Part shown: positions 30,543 through 39,030 of the stretch, in pieces
Numbering within the stretch: the first letter of the stretch is position 1
How the letters are laid out: each line of letters opens with the position of its first letter
NCBI GenBank assembly: GCA_963744735.1
Contig: CAVUVH010000034.1
Span: 310,001-374,000 of the forward strand
Reading direction: 5' to 3'
Source: RPQJ01 sp963744735
GTDB taxonomy: Bacteria; Pseudomonadota; Gammaproteobacteria; Steroidobacterales; Steroidobacteraceae
Length of the DNA: 64,000 nucleotides
Notes under the pieces: generated by a model
Databases searched by the model: none
Told to the model about the DNA's origin: nothing
What the model saw: the letters and a program-made list of their open reading frames with translations, nothing else
Made by a program: the position numbers and the translations under genes

Positions 30543-31158
30543 ATGCGTGCCTTGCAGGTTTTCGTGCTGGCGCTGGCGGCCATGCTGCTGTCCGGCTGTG
30601 GCTACAACACCATCCAGGTGCAGGACGAGGCGACCAACTCGGCCTGGTCCGAGGTGCTGAACCAGTACCAGCGCCGTGCCGACCTCATCCCGAACCTGGT
30701 CAATACGGTCAAGGGCTTTGCGGCGCAGGAGCAGGCCGTGCTCATCGGCGTCACCGAGGCCCGCGCCAAGGCGACGCAGGTCAAGGTCGATGCCAACGAT
30801 CCGGCCTCGCTGCAGCAGTTCCAGCAGGCGCAGGGCGAGCTGTCGAGCGCGCTGTCGCGCCTGATGGTGGTCGTCGAACGTTACCCCGAGCTCAAGTCGG
30901 ACCAGAACTTCCGTGACCTGCAGGCCCAGCTCGAAGGCACCGAGAACCGCATCACCGTCGCGCGCAATCGCTACATCCAGGCGGTGCAGGAATACAACGT
31001 CACGGTGCGCAAGTTCCCGGTCAACCTGACGGCGATGGTCTTCGGCTACAAGGTCAAGCCCAACTTCGCGGTCGAGAACGAAGCTGCGATCGCGAAGCCG
31101 CCGACGGTCGACTTCAGCGCCCCGGCGCCGCCCCGAGCCCGCGCCCGCCACCGACTGA
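30543..31158 (+). CDS. lemA: LemA family lipoprotein, frameshift near the end
   Basis: A 200-odd-aa membrane-anchored helical protein. The N-terminus MRALQVFVLALAAMLLSGCG ends in a lipobox, so lipidation at Cys19 is likely. The LemA core is ATNSAWSEVLNQYQRRADLI, PNLVNTVKGFAAQEQ and RNRYIQAVQEYNVTVRKFPVN. The last residues switch frame near 31132 and end at TGA 31156 with a Pro/Ala-rich tail. AAGGAG lies nine bases before the ATG. It is the first gene of a LemA-TPM-TPM operon, a common arrangement thought to act in the cell envelope. Confidence 0.9.
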
Positions 31159-31159
31159 G

Positions 31160-32155
31160 GTGCTCCCCGCGTTGCGTCCGGCGCGGACGCGCGCGCGGGG
31201 GCTCCAGCACCTGGCCGCCCTGATCCCTCCGTTGGCTCGCAGACCCTTGCGCAGCGCGCTGTTCGCCGCGCTGGCATGGCTTGCCGTCGGGTCGACGGCC
31301 GCAGTCGCGCAGCAGGACCTGGTCGCTGTCCCGGCCCTCACCAGCCCGGTCACCGACCTGACCGGCACGCTCACGCCGGACCAGTCCTCGGCGCTCGACG
31401 CCAAGCTGCGTGCCTTCGCGCAGGCGCGCGGCAGCCAGGTGGCGGTGCTGATCGTGCCGACCACGAAACCCGAGGAGATCGAGCAGTATTCGATCCGCGT
31501 CGTCGAGCAGTGGCGCCTCGGACGCGAGAAAGTCGATGACGGCGCGCTGCTGCTGGTGGCGCGCGATGACCGCAGGGTCCGCATCGAAGTGGGCTACGGG
31601 ATCGAGGGCGCGCTGCCCGATGCCACCGCCAACCGCATCATCCAGCAGGACATCCTGCCCTCGTTCAAGCGCGGCGATTACTACGACGGCATCAACACCG
31701 GCGTCGACCGCATCATGCGCGTGATCGAAGGCGAGCCGTTGCCCGAACCGGAGTTGAGTCCGCCGGGCGCCGGCATTCCCGGCATGTTCCAGCTGTTGCC
31801 GATCCTGTTCATCTTTGCCGTCATCGGTGGCTCGGTCTTCCGCCGGATCTTCGGGCGCGTGGGCGGCGCGATCGCCACCGGCGGCGTGGTCGGCGTGCTT
31901 ACCTGGCTGCTGGTCAGCCTGCTGGGCATCTCGTTGCTGGTCGGGTTCATCGCCTTCATCTTCGCGCTGCTTGGCGGCATGGGTGGCGGGGGATCGGGCG
32001 GTGGCGGCAACGGCTGGTACAGCCGCCGGCACGGCCGCGGCTGGGGGCATCCAGGCGGGTTCGGCGGTGGTGGCTTTGGCGGCGGGTTCGGCGGTGGCGG
32101 GTTCGGCGGCGGCGGCGGTGGCTTCGGTGGCGGTGGCGCCTCGGGGAGCTGGTGA
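31160..32155 (+). CDS. TPM-domain protein (YgcG-like), membrane anchored
   Basis: A 331-aa protein with an N-terminal signal region (SALFAALAWLAVGSTAAVAQ) and then a TPM domain, VTDLTGTLTPDQSSALDAKL to GVDRIMRVIEGE. A hydrophobic stretch GGVVGVLTWLLVSLLGISLL follows. The low-complexity Gly/Phe tail (GGFGGGGFGGGFGGGG) ends GGASGSW. This order is standard for YgcG-type proteins encoded after LemA. The GTG at 31160 is next to the lemA stop; a later start is possible, since Arg-rich residues precede the signal. Role uncertain; TPM domains have been linked to envelope or photosystem repair in other organisms. Confidence 0.88.
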   Translation: MLPALRPARTRARGLQHLAALIPPLARRPLRSALFAALAWLAVGSTAAVAQQDLVAVPALTSPVTDLTGTLTPDQSSALDAKLRAFAQARGSQVAVLIVPTTKPEEIEQYSIRVVEQWRLGREKVDDGALLLVARDDRRVRIEVGYGIEGALPDATANRIIQQDILPSFKRGDYYDGINTGVDRIMRVIEGEPLPEPELSPPGAGIPGMFQLLPILFIFAVIGGSVFRRIFGRVGGAIATGGVVGVLTWLLVSLLGISLLVGFIAFIFALLGGMGGGGSGGGGNGWYSRRHGRGWGHPGGFGGGGFGGGFGGGGFGGGGGGFGGGGASGSW

Positions 32156-32664
32156 TGGCAGTCGATTGGCCACGCTGGTTCCGTCATCTCGGCACCACGC
32201 GCCGCGCGGTCGGGTCCGCTTTCCCGCTGGCAACGCTCGAGGCGATCGAGCGTGCGGTGACCACGTCGGAGCTCGCGCATGCCGGCGAGATCCGGGTCGC
32301 GATCGAGGGCGCCCTCGAACCGACGGAGGTCTGGGCGGGCAAGACGCCGCGGCAACGCGCGCTGGAAGTGTTCGCGGCGCTTGGCGTCTGGGACACAGAG
32401 GCGAACAATGGCATCCTGATCTACGTCCTGTTCGCCGACCGCGACGTCGAGATCGTCGCCGACCGCGGCTTCAACGGCCGGGTCAGCGCGGAGGAATGGT
32501 CCGCCGTCTGCAACGCGATGGAAGTGAAGTTCCGCGCCGGGCAATATGAGGCGGGCGCGGTGCAGGGGGTCCTGCAGGCAGGACAACTCCTCGCCCGTCA
32601 CTTCCCGCCGCTGCCGGGCGGACGCGACGAAGACGAATTGCCCAACCGGCCCGCCGTGTTCTGA
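32155..32664 (+). CDS. Second TPM-domain protein, soluble
   Basis: A 169-aa protein whose ATG overlaps the stop of the preceding TPM gene (TGATG), so translation is coupled. FPLATLEAIERAVTTSELAHAG begins the domain. GEIRVAIEGALEP, then NNGILIYVLFADRDVEIVAD and RGFNGRVSAEEW, are the TPM core. No signal peptide or membrane span is present, so it probably lies on the cytosolic side or acts with its partner. The trio LemA-TPM-TPM is found together in many Gammaproteobacteria; mechanism unknown. Confidence 0.87.
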   Translation: MAVDWPRWFRHLGTTRRAVGSAFPLATLEAIERAVTTSELAHAGEIRVAIEGALEPTEVWAGKTPRQRALEVFAALGVWDTEANNGILIYVLFADRDVEIVADRGFNGRVSAEEWSAVCNAMEVKFRAGQYEAGAVQGVLQAGQLLARHFPPLPGGRDEDELPNRPAVF

Positions 32665-32703
32665 CGCGGCCGCCGGCCGTTCGATTGTCGAGGTGGCCAG
32701 TCA

Positions 32704-33884
32704 GTGAGCAGTACGCAATTCAGCGAAGTTCGATCGATACGGCTGCGCAATGCCGCAGTGCTGGGCCTGCTGGCATCGCTGGCGGGATGCAGCCTGTTTT
32801 CGCCCACGCGCGAACCGCCGCCGCCCCGCCGTGCCGCCCGCGCCCACGGTACGCCGAGCCGCTGGCGACACACACGTTTCCGTACGATCCGAAGACCACC
32901 GGCGTGGTCGGCACGCTGCAGGCCACGATCGCGCGCGAGGAGGACACGCTGTCCGACATCGCGCGCCGCTTCAATCTCGGCTACGACGAGGTCGTCAATG
33001 CCAACCCCGGCGTGGATCCGTGGCTGCCCAGGGCGGGCACGCGCATCCTGTTGCCGACGCAGTTCGTGCTGCCGGATGCGCCGCATGAAGGCGTCGTGGT
33101 CAACCTCGCCGCGCTGCGCCTCTATTACTTCCCGAAGCCCGCCAAGGACGCGGCGCGCGTCGTGATCACGACTCCGATCGGCATCGGCATGGTCGGCTGG
33201 GCCACGCCCGAAGGCACGACCAGGATCGTCTCGAAGCGCAAGGACCCGTCCTGGACGCCGCCTGAATCGGTGCGCAGGGAACACGCGGCCGAAGGCGACA
33301 TCCTGCCGAAGGTCGTGCCGCCGGGCCCTGACAATCCGCTGGGCGCGTTCGCGATGAACCTGGGCTGGCCCAGCTACCTGATGCACGGCACCAACAAGCC
33401 GGCGGGCGTGGGCATGCGCGCGAGCCACGGCTGCATCCGTCTCTATCCCGAAGACATCGCCACGCTGTTTCCGCAATTGCCGGTAGGCACCCGGGTGACG
33501 GTCGTGAACCAGCCGCTGGTGTCGCGGCTGCAGGACGGCCAGCTGTACCTGCAGTCGTTCCCGCCGCACGAGGAGCACCCGGAGGCCAAGGCCGCCGCCA
33601 AGGGCCAGCGCTTCAACAAGAAGACGCAGGACCGCATTGCGCAGCGCGCCAAGGCCGCAGGCAGCACCGTCGACTGGGCGCTGGCGGAGCAGGTCGTCAA
33701 CGCCGCGAAGGGCGTCGCCGTGCCGGTGCTTGCGCCGAATGCCGGACTCGACGCGTTCCTGGCAGGTGCGCGCCTGGTCGAGAACCGGCTGCCTGACGGG
33801 TCGAACTGGGATGGCAGCGACCGCCCCGTGCCGATCCGGGACGCGGCCGCAGCGCCTGCCGTCGCATCGACCGGCAGGCAATAG
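32704..33884 (+). CDS. L,D-transpeptidase lipoprotein (LysM-YkuD), frameshifted near the N-terminus
   Basis: Envelope enzyme that forms 3-3 cross-links or attaches lipoproteins to peptidoglycan. The N-terminus AVLGLLASLAGCSLFS has a lipobox, so it is probably lipid anchored. A LysM-like segment (EDTLSDIARRFNLGYDEVVN) follows from about residue 80. The YkuD domain runs from VVNLAALRLYYFP to about residue 267, with the catalytic His in LMHGTNKPAG and Cys in RASHGCIRLYPED. Frame changes near 32830 and 32859 are in the Pro-rich linker. Start is GTG at 32704. It resembles ErfK/YbiS-type enzymes; a C-terminal extension of about 125 residues is of unknown use. Confidence 0.9.
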
Positions 33885-33888
33885 GCCC

Positions 33889-35045
33889 GTGCTGGGACTG
33901 CCGGCAGGCTGGTATCTCGATCCCGCCCGCGCGACGCTCGAGTTCGAGCAGGTCTTCGCCGGCAGCTGGCAGTTCGTCTGCCACGTCTCGGACCTGCCGG
34001 CGGCCGGCACGGCTGCGCGCTTCGACTGCTCCGGTCGCTCGGCCATCGTGTTGCGTGCCGGCAGCGGCGAACTGCGCGCATTCCGCAACGTTTGCCGCCA
34101 TCGCGGCGCACGCCTGATCGACGGCGATCGCGCGACCGGCCTTGCCTTCTGCGTCGACGCGAGGCTGCGCTGCCCGTACCACGGCTGGACCTACGACGAC
34201 AGCGGCGCGCTGGTGGCCATCCCCGAGTCCCAGCGCCACACGGCGCTGGATCGTTCCGCGCAGGGCCTGTATCCGTTGCCTGTGCAACAGTGGCGTGGAC
34301 TGGTGTTCGTCGCGTTCGGCCCGCCTGCGCGGCCGTTGCACGAGGCACTCGGGCAGGTTGCCGGTTCGTGGCCCGATCTCGGCGCATTGCGCCGCCTGGC
34401 CGAGCCGGCGAGCGTGGCCTGCGCGGCCGACTGGAAGCTGGCGTGCGAACACCTGCTCGACGCGCAACATCGCGGCGTTGCACGACCCGGGCTGAAGCCA
34501 GGTGTATATGCGGTGCCGGAATTCGACCGCACCGGCGAGGACGCCATCGGCGGCACCGCGGCCCTGGCGACCGGGGACCAGGGTTCCTGGTCCGCACGGG
34601 TCTACCGTCGACTGGCCAGTGAGTCCACGGCGCTGCTGCGCGTGCGGAGATCGTTTTTCTCTGGCCCGGCACGCTGCTGCAGCTCGCGCCGGAAGGACTC
34701 ACGGTGCAGCAGGTGCTGCCGGGGGTCGCCGGTCGCTGCAGCCTGCGCGAGTCGCGCTATGGCGCCACGGATGCCGGCCGCGAGACCAGGCTGCTGCGCT
34801 ATCTGCATGCGCGCGTGCGTCGTCACGCGCTGGCCATGGACCTGCGCCTGCTCGAGCGGACACAGCATGGGCTCGGCAACCTGGAACCTGGCGCCGCGGG
34901 TCCCGTGGCCGACAATGAACCGGCGCTGCGCTGGTTCATCCAGCGCATGCGGCGTGCGTGCGGGGATGCCGGGCCGGACACCAGGCCGGCCGCGCCGCGC
35001 CGCAGCCTGCGCCGCCGGACCGCCGTGCCGGCCGCGACTCGATGA
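33889..35045 (+). CDS. Rieske-type ring-hydroxylating oxygenase, large subunit-like, frameshifted
   Basis: Iron-sulfur oxygenase of about 385 aa. The Rieske cluster ligands are CRHRGARL and CPYHGWTYDD, 18 residues apart. WYLDPARATLEFEQVFAGSW is the usual N-terminal start of aromatic/choline-type oxygenases. The catalytic-domain entry is ADWKLACEHLLDAQH; the second His expected a few residues later is absent in this frame, though an adjacent frame reads ALHDPG. A frame change near 34640 leads to EIVFLWPGTLLQLAPEGLTV and the C-terminus. GTG at 33889 is five bases after the previous stop. No ferredoxin or reductase is nearby. The substrate is unknown. Confidence 0.8.
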
Positions 35046-35163
35046 TCACGGCGTGACACCATTCGTTGGGCCCGCAGTGACCGCCAGGCCCAAGCAGTTG
35101 TGTTAAGTTAGAAGGAATTTATCCAGGCAGGGCGCGGTTTTGCGCGAAATCGCCCAGGGCGGC

Positions 35164-36939
35164 ATGACGGTGACGGAGGCGGTGGGAGCAGACCAGCCCA
35201 TCGTCCGCCTGCCGTCGGCGACCACCGGGTTCGTCGGCCGCACGCTGCGCGGACCGGTCAACCGGCCCGTCCGGGTGAGCAGCTTCGCCGAGTACCAGCA
35301 GGTGTTCGGCGGCCTGTGGCAGCCGAGCATGCTGTCGTATGCCGTGGAGCAGTATTTCGACAACGGCGGCCGCGAAGCCGTGATCGTGCGTGTCGTCAAC
35401 GGCGGCGCCCCGACCACCATCAGCCTGCCCTGCGGCGACGCGATACTCACGCTCGAGGCGCGCAGCCCGGGTTCGCGCGAAGTCCTGCGGGCCTCCGTCG
35501 ACCACGACAACATCGGTCCCGCCGAAAGCGACCGCTTCAACCTGGTCGTGCAGCGCGTGCGTGCGCTCGGTTCCGAGCACATCGAGGACCAGGAAATATT
35601 CCGCCGGTTGTCCGCCGAGCCGGGAACCACGCGCTACATCGCCGCGGCCCTGCAGGAGTCGCAGCTGGTGCGGGTCCGCGGCGACGTGCCCGCAACGCGT
35701 CCCGATATCACCTCCCGGCCCGGCGCGCGGCATGCGGTCGGTTACGTCGATTCGAATCCGGACGGCAACGACGGTGCGCCGCTCACCGACTACGACCTGA
35801 TCGGTTCCGCCGACCGCGGCACCGGCCTGTTTGCGCTGCGCTCGGTCGAGGACCTGCACTTCGTCTGCATCCCGCCGCCGGCGCGCGACCGCGACCTTGG
35901 TCCAGGCGTGCTGCTGGTCGCGACGCAGTTCTGCCGCGAGCGGCGCGCGCTGCTGGTGATCGACCCGCCGGCGGCATGGACCACCTGCGATGAAGCGCTG
36001 CAGGGCCTGCGCGAACTGGCGCTGCAGAGCGATCACGCACTGCTCTGTTTCCCGCGCGTGCAGGCGTTCGATCGCCTGCGTGGCCGCTATGAGCCTTTCG
36101 CCAACGCCGGCGCGGTGGCCGGCGCGCTGGCGCGCCGCGACGCGCATCATTCGCCGTGGGACGGCGTGCCCGACGAGCCGATCCTGCTCAGGCCGGGCAC
36201 CCGGCCGCTGCGCCTGCTGACGACCGGCGAATGCCAGAAACTGATCGCCCACGGGATCAATCCGCTGCATGCGATGCGGACCCAGGTGACGGGCGTCGCG
36301 CCGCTGAAGACCCTGGCCCGTGGCTCGGGCGCCGGACCGGAGGCTTCGCTGCTGACCTACCGCAGGCGCCAGCTGCTGACGATCAACAGCGTGGAGCAGG
36401 GCACGCGCTGGGCCTGCTTCGAGGCCCGCGACCGCAACACCTGGCCGCGGCTCGCGCGACAGGTGCGCTCATTCCTGCTGGGACTGTCGGCCGGCGGGGC
36501 GTTCGGCAAGGGCGCCGACATGCAGCACTGCGAAGTCGTCTGCGACGAACGCATCAACAGCGAGGACGACCTCGCGGCGGGCAGGGTGCACTGCCTGGTG
36601 TCGATCCCGACGCCGCGCGCGGGCGAGTTCCGTTCGTTCATGCTCACGCACTCGCTCGAAGGCAGCCGCGTGCGACTCGTGCAGTCGCGCCAGCTCCCGG
36701 CGGGCACGCTCTTCGCGGTCGGCGAGCCCGCGCGGTCCGCCGCGGCCGGGCAGGGCACGGTGGATGACAGCTCGCGTCGGCGCACGCTGGCCCAGGAGCT
36801 GTTCGCACCCGCCGCGGACCAGCGTCCGGCGCTGTCCTCGGACGTCCTGCATCCCGAAGCCGCCGCCGCCCGGCGTCTCGATCTGAATCGCATCGCCCGG
36901 CTCCACGGCGAGCCCGAAAGGCGCGGCCAGCGTTTCTGA
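35164..36939 (+). CDS. Orphan contractile-tail sheath-like protein
   Basis: A 591-aa protein with the architecture of phage and contractile-injection tail sheaths. The N-terminal domain reads ATTGFVGRTLRGPVNRPVRV, VSSFAEYQQVFGGLW and LSYAVEQYFDNGGREAVIVR. The C-terminal sheath domain, about residues 395-500, has LLTINSVEQGTRWACFEARD, RQVRSFLLGLSAGGAFGKG and FMLTHSLEGSRV. About 90 further residues form a charged tail. In phages the sheath gene is followed by tube, chaperone and baseplate genes; none is present here. Neighbours are a Rieske oxygenase and an alkyltransferase-like gene. Start ATG 35164; a TTG at 35140 is possible. It is intact, unlike many neighbours. Confidence 0.85.
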   Translation: MTVTEAVGADQPIVRLPSATTGFVGRTLRGPVNRPVRVSSFAEYQQVFGGLWQPSMLSYAVEQYFDNGGREAVIVRVVNGGAPTTISLPCGDAILTLEARSPGSREVLRASVDHDNIGPAESDRFNLVVQRVRALGSEHIEDQEIFRRLSAEPGTTRYIAAALQESQLVRVRGDVPATRPDITSRPGARHAVGYVDSNPDGNDGAPLTDYDLIGSADRGTGLFALRSVEDLHFVCIPPPARDRDLGPGVLLVATQFCRERRALLVIDPPAAWTTCDEALQGLRELALQSDHALLCFPRVQAFDRLRGRYEPFANAGAVAGALARRDAHHSPWDGVPDEPILLRPGTRPLRLLTTGECQKLIAHGINPLHAMRTQVTGVAPLKTLARGSGAGPEASLLTYRRRQLLTINSVEQGTRWACFEARDRNTWPRLARQVRSFLLGLSAGGAFGKGADMQHCEVVCDERINSEDDLAAGRVHCLVSIPTPRAGEFRSFMLTHSLEGSRVRLVQSRQLPAGTLFAVGEPARSAAAGQGTVDDSSRRRTLAQELFAPAADQRPALSSDVLHPEAAAARRLDLNRIARLHGEPERRGQRF

Positions 36940-36972
36940 GCGACTGGCGCCGCATGGCATCATGCCGTGCCT

Positions 36973-37386
36973 ATGCCGAGCAAAGCAGCACCCGCGCGCG
37001 GCGGCGTCCAGCGAAAACCCGCAGACCTTGCGCTGCGCGAGCAGCGCATCGCGGCCATCATCGCGGTGGTGCGTGACGTGCCGCGCGGCCGCGTCACTAC
37101 CTACGGTGCGGTCGCGGCGCGCGCGGGCCTGCCGCGACAGGCCCGGCTGGTCGGCAAGGTGCTGGCGGGGTTGCCGGCCAACAGTGGCGTCCCCTGGCAT
37201 CGTGTCGTCGCGGCGGGTGGCCGCATCGCCTTTCCGGCGGGTTCGCCGGCGCGCGAGCGTCAGCTTTCGCGGCTGGGCCGGGAGGGCGTGGATGTCGCGC
37301 GTGGCCGCATCGACCTGGCGCGCAGCGGCTGGGGCGCGCCCCCGGGCGACCTCGACCAGTGGCTGTGGGCGCCACCCGGGGGATGA
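36973..37386 (+). CDS. Alkyltransferase-like (ATL) DNA-repair protein
   Basis: A 137-aa relative of O6-alkylguanine-DNA methyltransferase, containing only the DNA-binding domain. The normal active-site PCHR is replaced by PWHR in SGVPWHRVVAAGGRIAFP, so the acceptor Cys is lost. VPRGRVTTYGAVAARAGLPR is the helix-turn-helix and Arg-finger region. PWHR is the mark of ATL proteins, which bind alkylated guanine tightly and hand it to nucleotide excision repair. The window also encodes a UvrA and a UvrD-type helicase, but 18 kb or more away. A GTG at 36967 is a possible earlier start. Confidence 0.9.
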   Translation: MPSKAAPARGGVQRKPADLALREQRIAAIIAVVRDVPRGRVTTYGAVAARAGLPRQARLVGKVLAGLPANSGVPWHRVVAAGGRIAFPAGSPARERQLSRLGREGVDVARGRIDLARSGWGAPPGDLDQWLWAPPGG

Positions 37387-37455
37387 GACGCGCGCCACGA
37401 TTCCCGCTGGCCGAAAGCCGTATCATGCTGCCGTGAACACCGGAGCCACGCCGCC

Positions 37456-37968
37456 ATGACCGAACGGTACGTCGTCTTCTCTCACGGCAAGGACAGCGAG
37501 CCCTGGGGCAGCAAGATCGCGGCGATGGCCGAGATCGCGCGCGAGGAAGGGTTCCACGTCGAGTCGGTCGATTACCGCGGCATCGACGATCCACAGGCCC
37601 GTGTGACGCGCCTGCTGGCCTTCTGCAAGGACCTGCGCGGTTCGCTGGTGCTGGTCGGGTCGAGCATGGGCGGCTACGTGTCGGTGGCAGGCTCGTCCCT
37701 GCTGCAGGCGCGCGGCATGTTCCTGCTGGCGCCGGCGCTCTACATGCCGGGCTACGACAAGATCAGTCCGCGCCCCGCGCACTGCCCGACGACGGTCGTC
37801 CACGGCTGGCGCGACGAGGTCATACCGGTCGACAACAGCATCCGCTTCGCCAAGGAGCAGAAAGCGACGCTGCACGTGCTCGATTCGGACCATCGCCTGC
37901 TGGACCAGATCCGCGCGATCAACCACTTTTTCGCCTATTTCCTGTTCCAGATCGATGAGTTCCTGTAA
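37456..37968 (+). CDS. Alpha/beta-hydrolase fold protein
   Basis: A compact 170-aa esterase-like protein. The nucleophile elbow is LVGSSMGGYVS (GXSXG, Ser near residue 71). The acid is Asp in WRDEVIPVDNS and the base His in LDSDHRLLDQI, completing the triad in the right order. FSHGKDSEPWGSKI supplies the oxyanion loop. The small size places it near the YqiA/YcfP-like group of short hydrolases. It has no signal peptide. Substrate unknown. Confidence 0.85.
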   Translation: MTERYVVFSHGKDSEPWGSKIAAMAEIAREEGFHVESVDYRGIDDPQARVTRLLAFCKDLRGSLVLVGSSMGGYVSVAGSSLLQARGMFLLAPALYMPGYDKISPRPAHCPTTVVHGWRDEVIPVDNSIRFAKEQKATLHVLDSDHRLLDQIRAINHFFAYFLFQIDEFL

Positions 37969-38003
37969 GGAACCTCTGGTCTACTTCCGCATCACGCGCG
38001 CTC

Positions 38004-38009
38004 TATAAT
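38004..38009 (+). promoter_or_regulatory. Consensus -10 element before the small lipoprotein gene
   Basis: TATAAT in CTATAATCGCGGCC, identical over 14 bases to the string at 28365-28378. A small hairpin CCGGGG / CCCCGG at 38015-38032 follows near the expected transcript start. GGGGAA before the ATG at 38043 is the likely ribosome site. No -35 match is visible. Confidence 0.55.
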
Positions 38010-38042
38010 CGCGGCCGGGGTCTTCGCCCCGGGGAACCTGCC

Positions 38043-38315
38043 ATGCCTGCCGCTGCCAGACTGCCGATCGCGCTGTTCGCGTTGCTCATGCTCGCCGCCT
38101 GCGGGTCACCGCCACCGGAAACGGCTGCGGACAAGGCTGCGGCGGACGCCGAGAAGCGCGCGCTCGGCCGCGACACGGACGCCACCGTGTTCGACGACAT
38201 GATCCAGACCCAGGACAAGGCCCGCGCCGTGGAAGGGCTGACCCTCGGGCGCAAGGGCGACCTCGACCAGGCGCTGGAAGAACAGACCGGCGACGGCTCG
38301 GCGCCCGCCCAGTAG
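38043..38315 (+). CDS. Small lipoprotein of unknown function
   Basis: A 90-aa precursor: MPAAARLPIALFALLMLAACG is a lipoprotein signal with lipobox LAAC, so the mature peptide is about 70 residues anchored through Cys. The mature part is charged and helical (ADKAAADAEKRALGRDTDAT, VFDDMIQTQDKARAVEGL). It could be a coiled segment and ends EEQTGDGSAPAQ. I do not recognise a family. A consensus -10 box 34 bases upstream supports expression as its own unit. It is followed 43 nt later by a methyltransferase gene. Confidence 0.8.
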   Translation: MPAAARLPIALFALLMLAACGSPPPETAADKAAADAEKRALGRDTDATVFDDMIQTQDKARAVEGLTLGRKGDLDQALEEQTGDGSAPAQ

Positions 38316-38358
38316 CACCAGCCGCAGCGCCAGCCGCCCCGGCGCGGCAGGCCAACCC

Positions 38359-39030
38359 ATGCACCGCATTCCCGAACCCGAGCTCATGGACGAGGCCGAG
38401 CAGGCCGAGGCGTATGCCCTGGCCGACTTCGCCGAGCCCAATGCCCGCTTCGTCCGCCATTTCGAGGACGAGTACCCGGAACTCCGGACGGGCTCGGTGC
38501 TCGACCTGGGCTGCGGGCCCGGCGACATCGTCCTGCGGCTCGCGTCGCGCCAGCCCGGCCTGGTCGTGCACGGCATCGACGGCTCGGAGGCCATGCTGCG
38601 GTTCGCGAGCGAGCGGCTGCACGCGACGCCGGAACTCCGCGGTCGCGTGCAGTTCATCGCCGGCGTGCTGCCAGGCGCGATGCTGCCCTTGCCCGCCTAC
38701 GACGCGGTGATCAGCAACAGCCTGCTGCATCACCTGCACGACCCGGGCGTGTTCTGGCGCGCGCTGCGCGAGGCGGGCGCGCCGGGCGCAGCCGTGCTGG
38801 TGATGGACCTGTTCCGGCCCGCCTCGGCCGCCGCCGCGGCCGCGATCGTCGAACAGTACTCCGGCGGCGAGCCCGAAGTCCTGCGGCGCGATTTCCTCGC
38901 ATCGCTCTGCGCCGCGTTCGAACCGGACGAGGTGCGCGCACAACTGCGCCAGCACGGCCTCGGGGCGCTGCAGGTGCGCACGGTTTCCGACCGCCATCTG
39001 CTGGTCACGGGACGCCTGCCCGGGCGATGA
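38359..39030 (+). CDS. SAM-dependent methyltransferase, coupled to plsB
   Basis: A 223-aa class I methyltransferase. Motif I is VLDLGCGPGDIVLRLA, motif II VHGIDGSEAMLRFA, and post-motif YDAVISNSLLHHLHDPGVFW. The N-terminus MHRIPEPELMDEAEQAEAYA is characteristic of a group of small methyltransferases beginning RIPEPELMD. Its TGA overlaps the ATG of plsB (ATGA), so the two are translationally coupled. Whether it methylates a lipid-related substrate is only suggested by that coupling. Confidence 0.88.
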   Translation: MHRIPEPELMDEAEQAEAYALADFAEPNARFVRHFEDEYPELRTGSVLDLGCGPGDIVLRLASRQPGLVVHGIDGSEAMLRFASERLHATPELRGRVQFIAGVLPGAMLPLPAYDAVISNSLLHHLHDPGVFWRALREAGAPGAAVLVMDLFRPASAAAAAAIVEQYSGGEPEVLRRDFLASLCAAFEPDEVRAQLRQHGLGALQVRTVSDRHLLVTGRLPGR

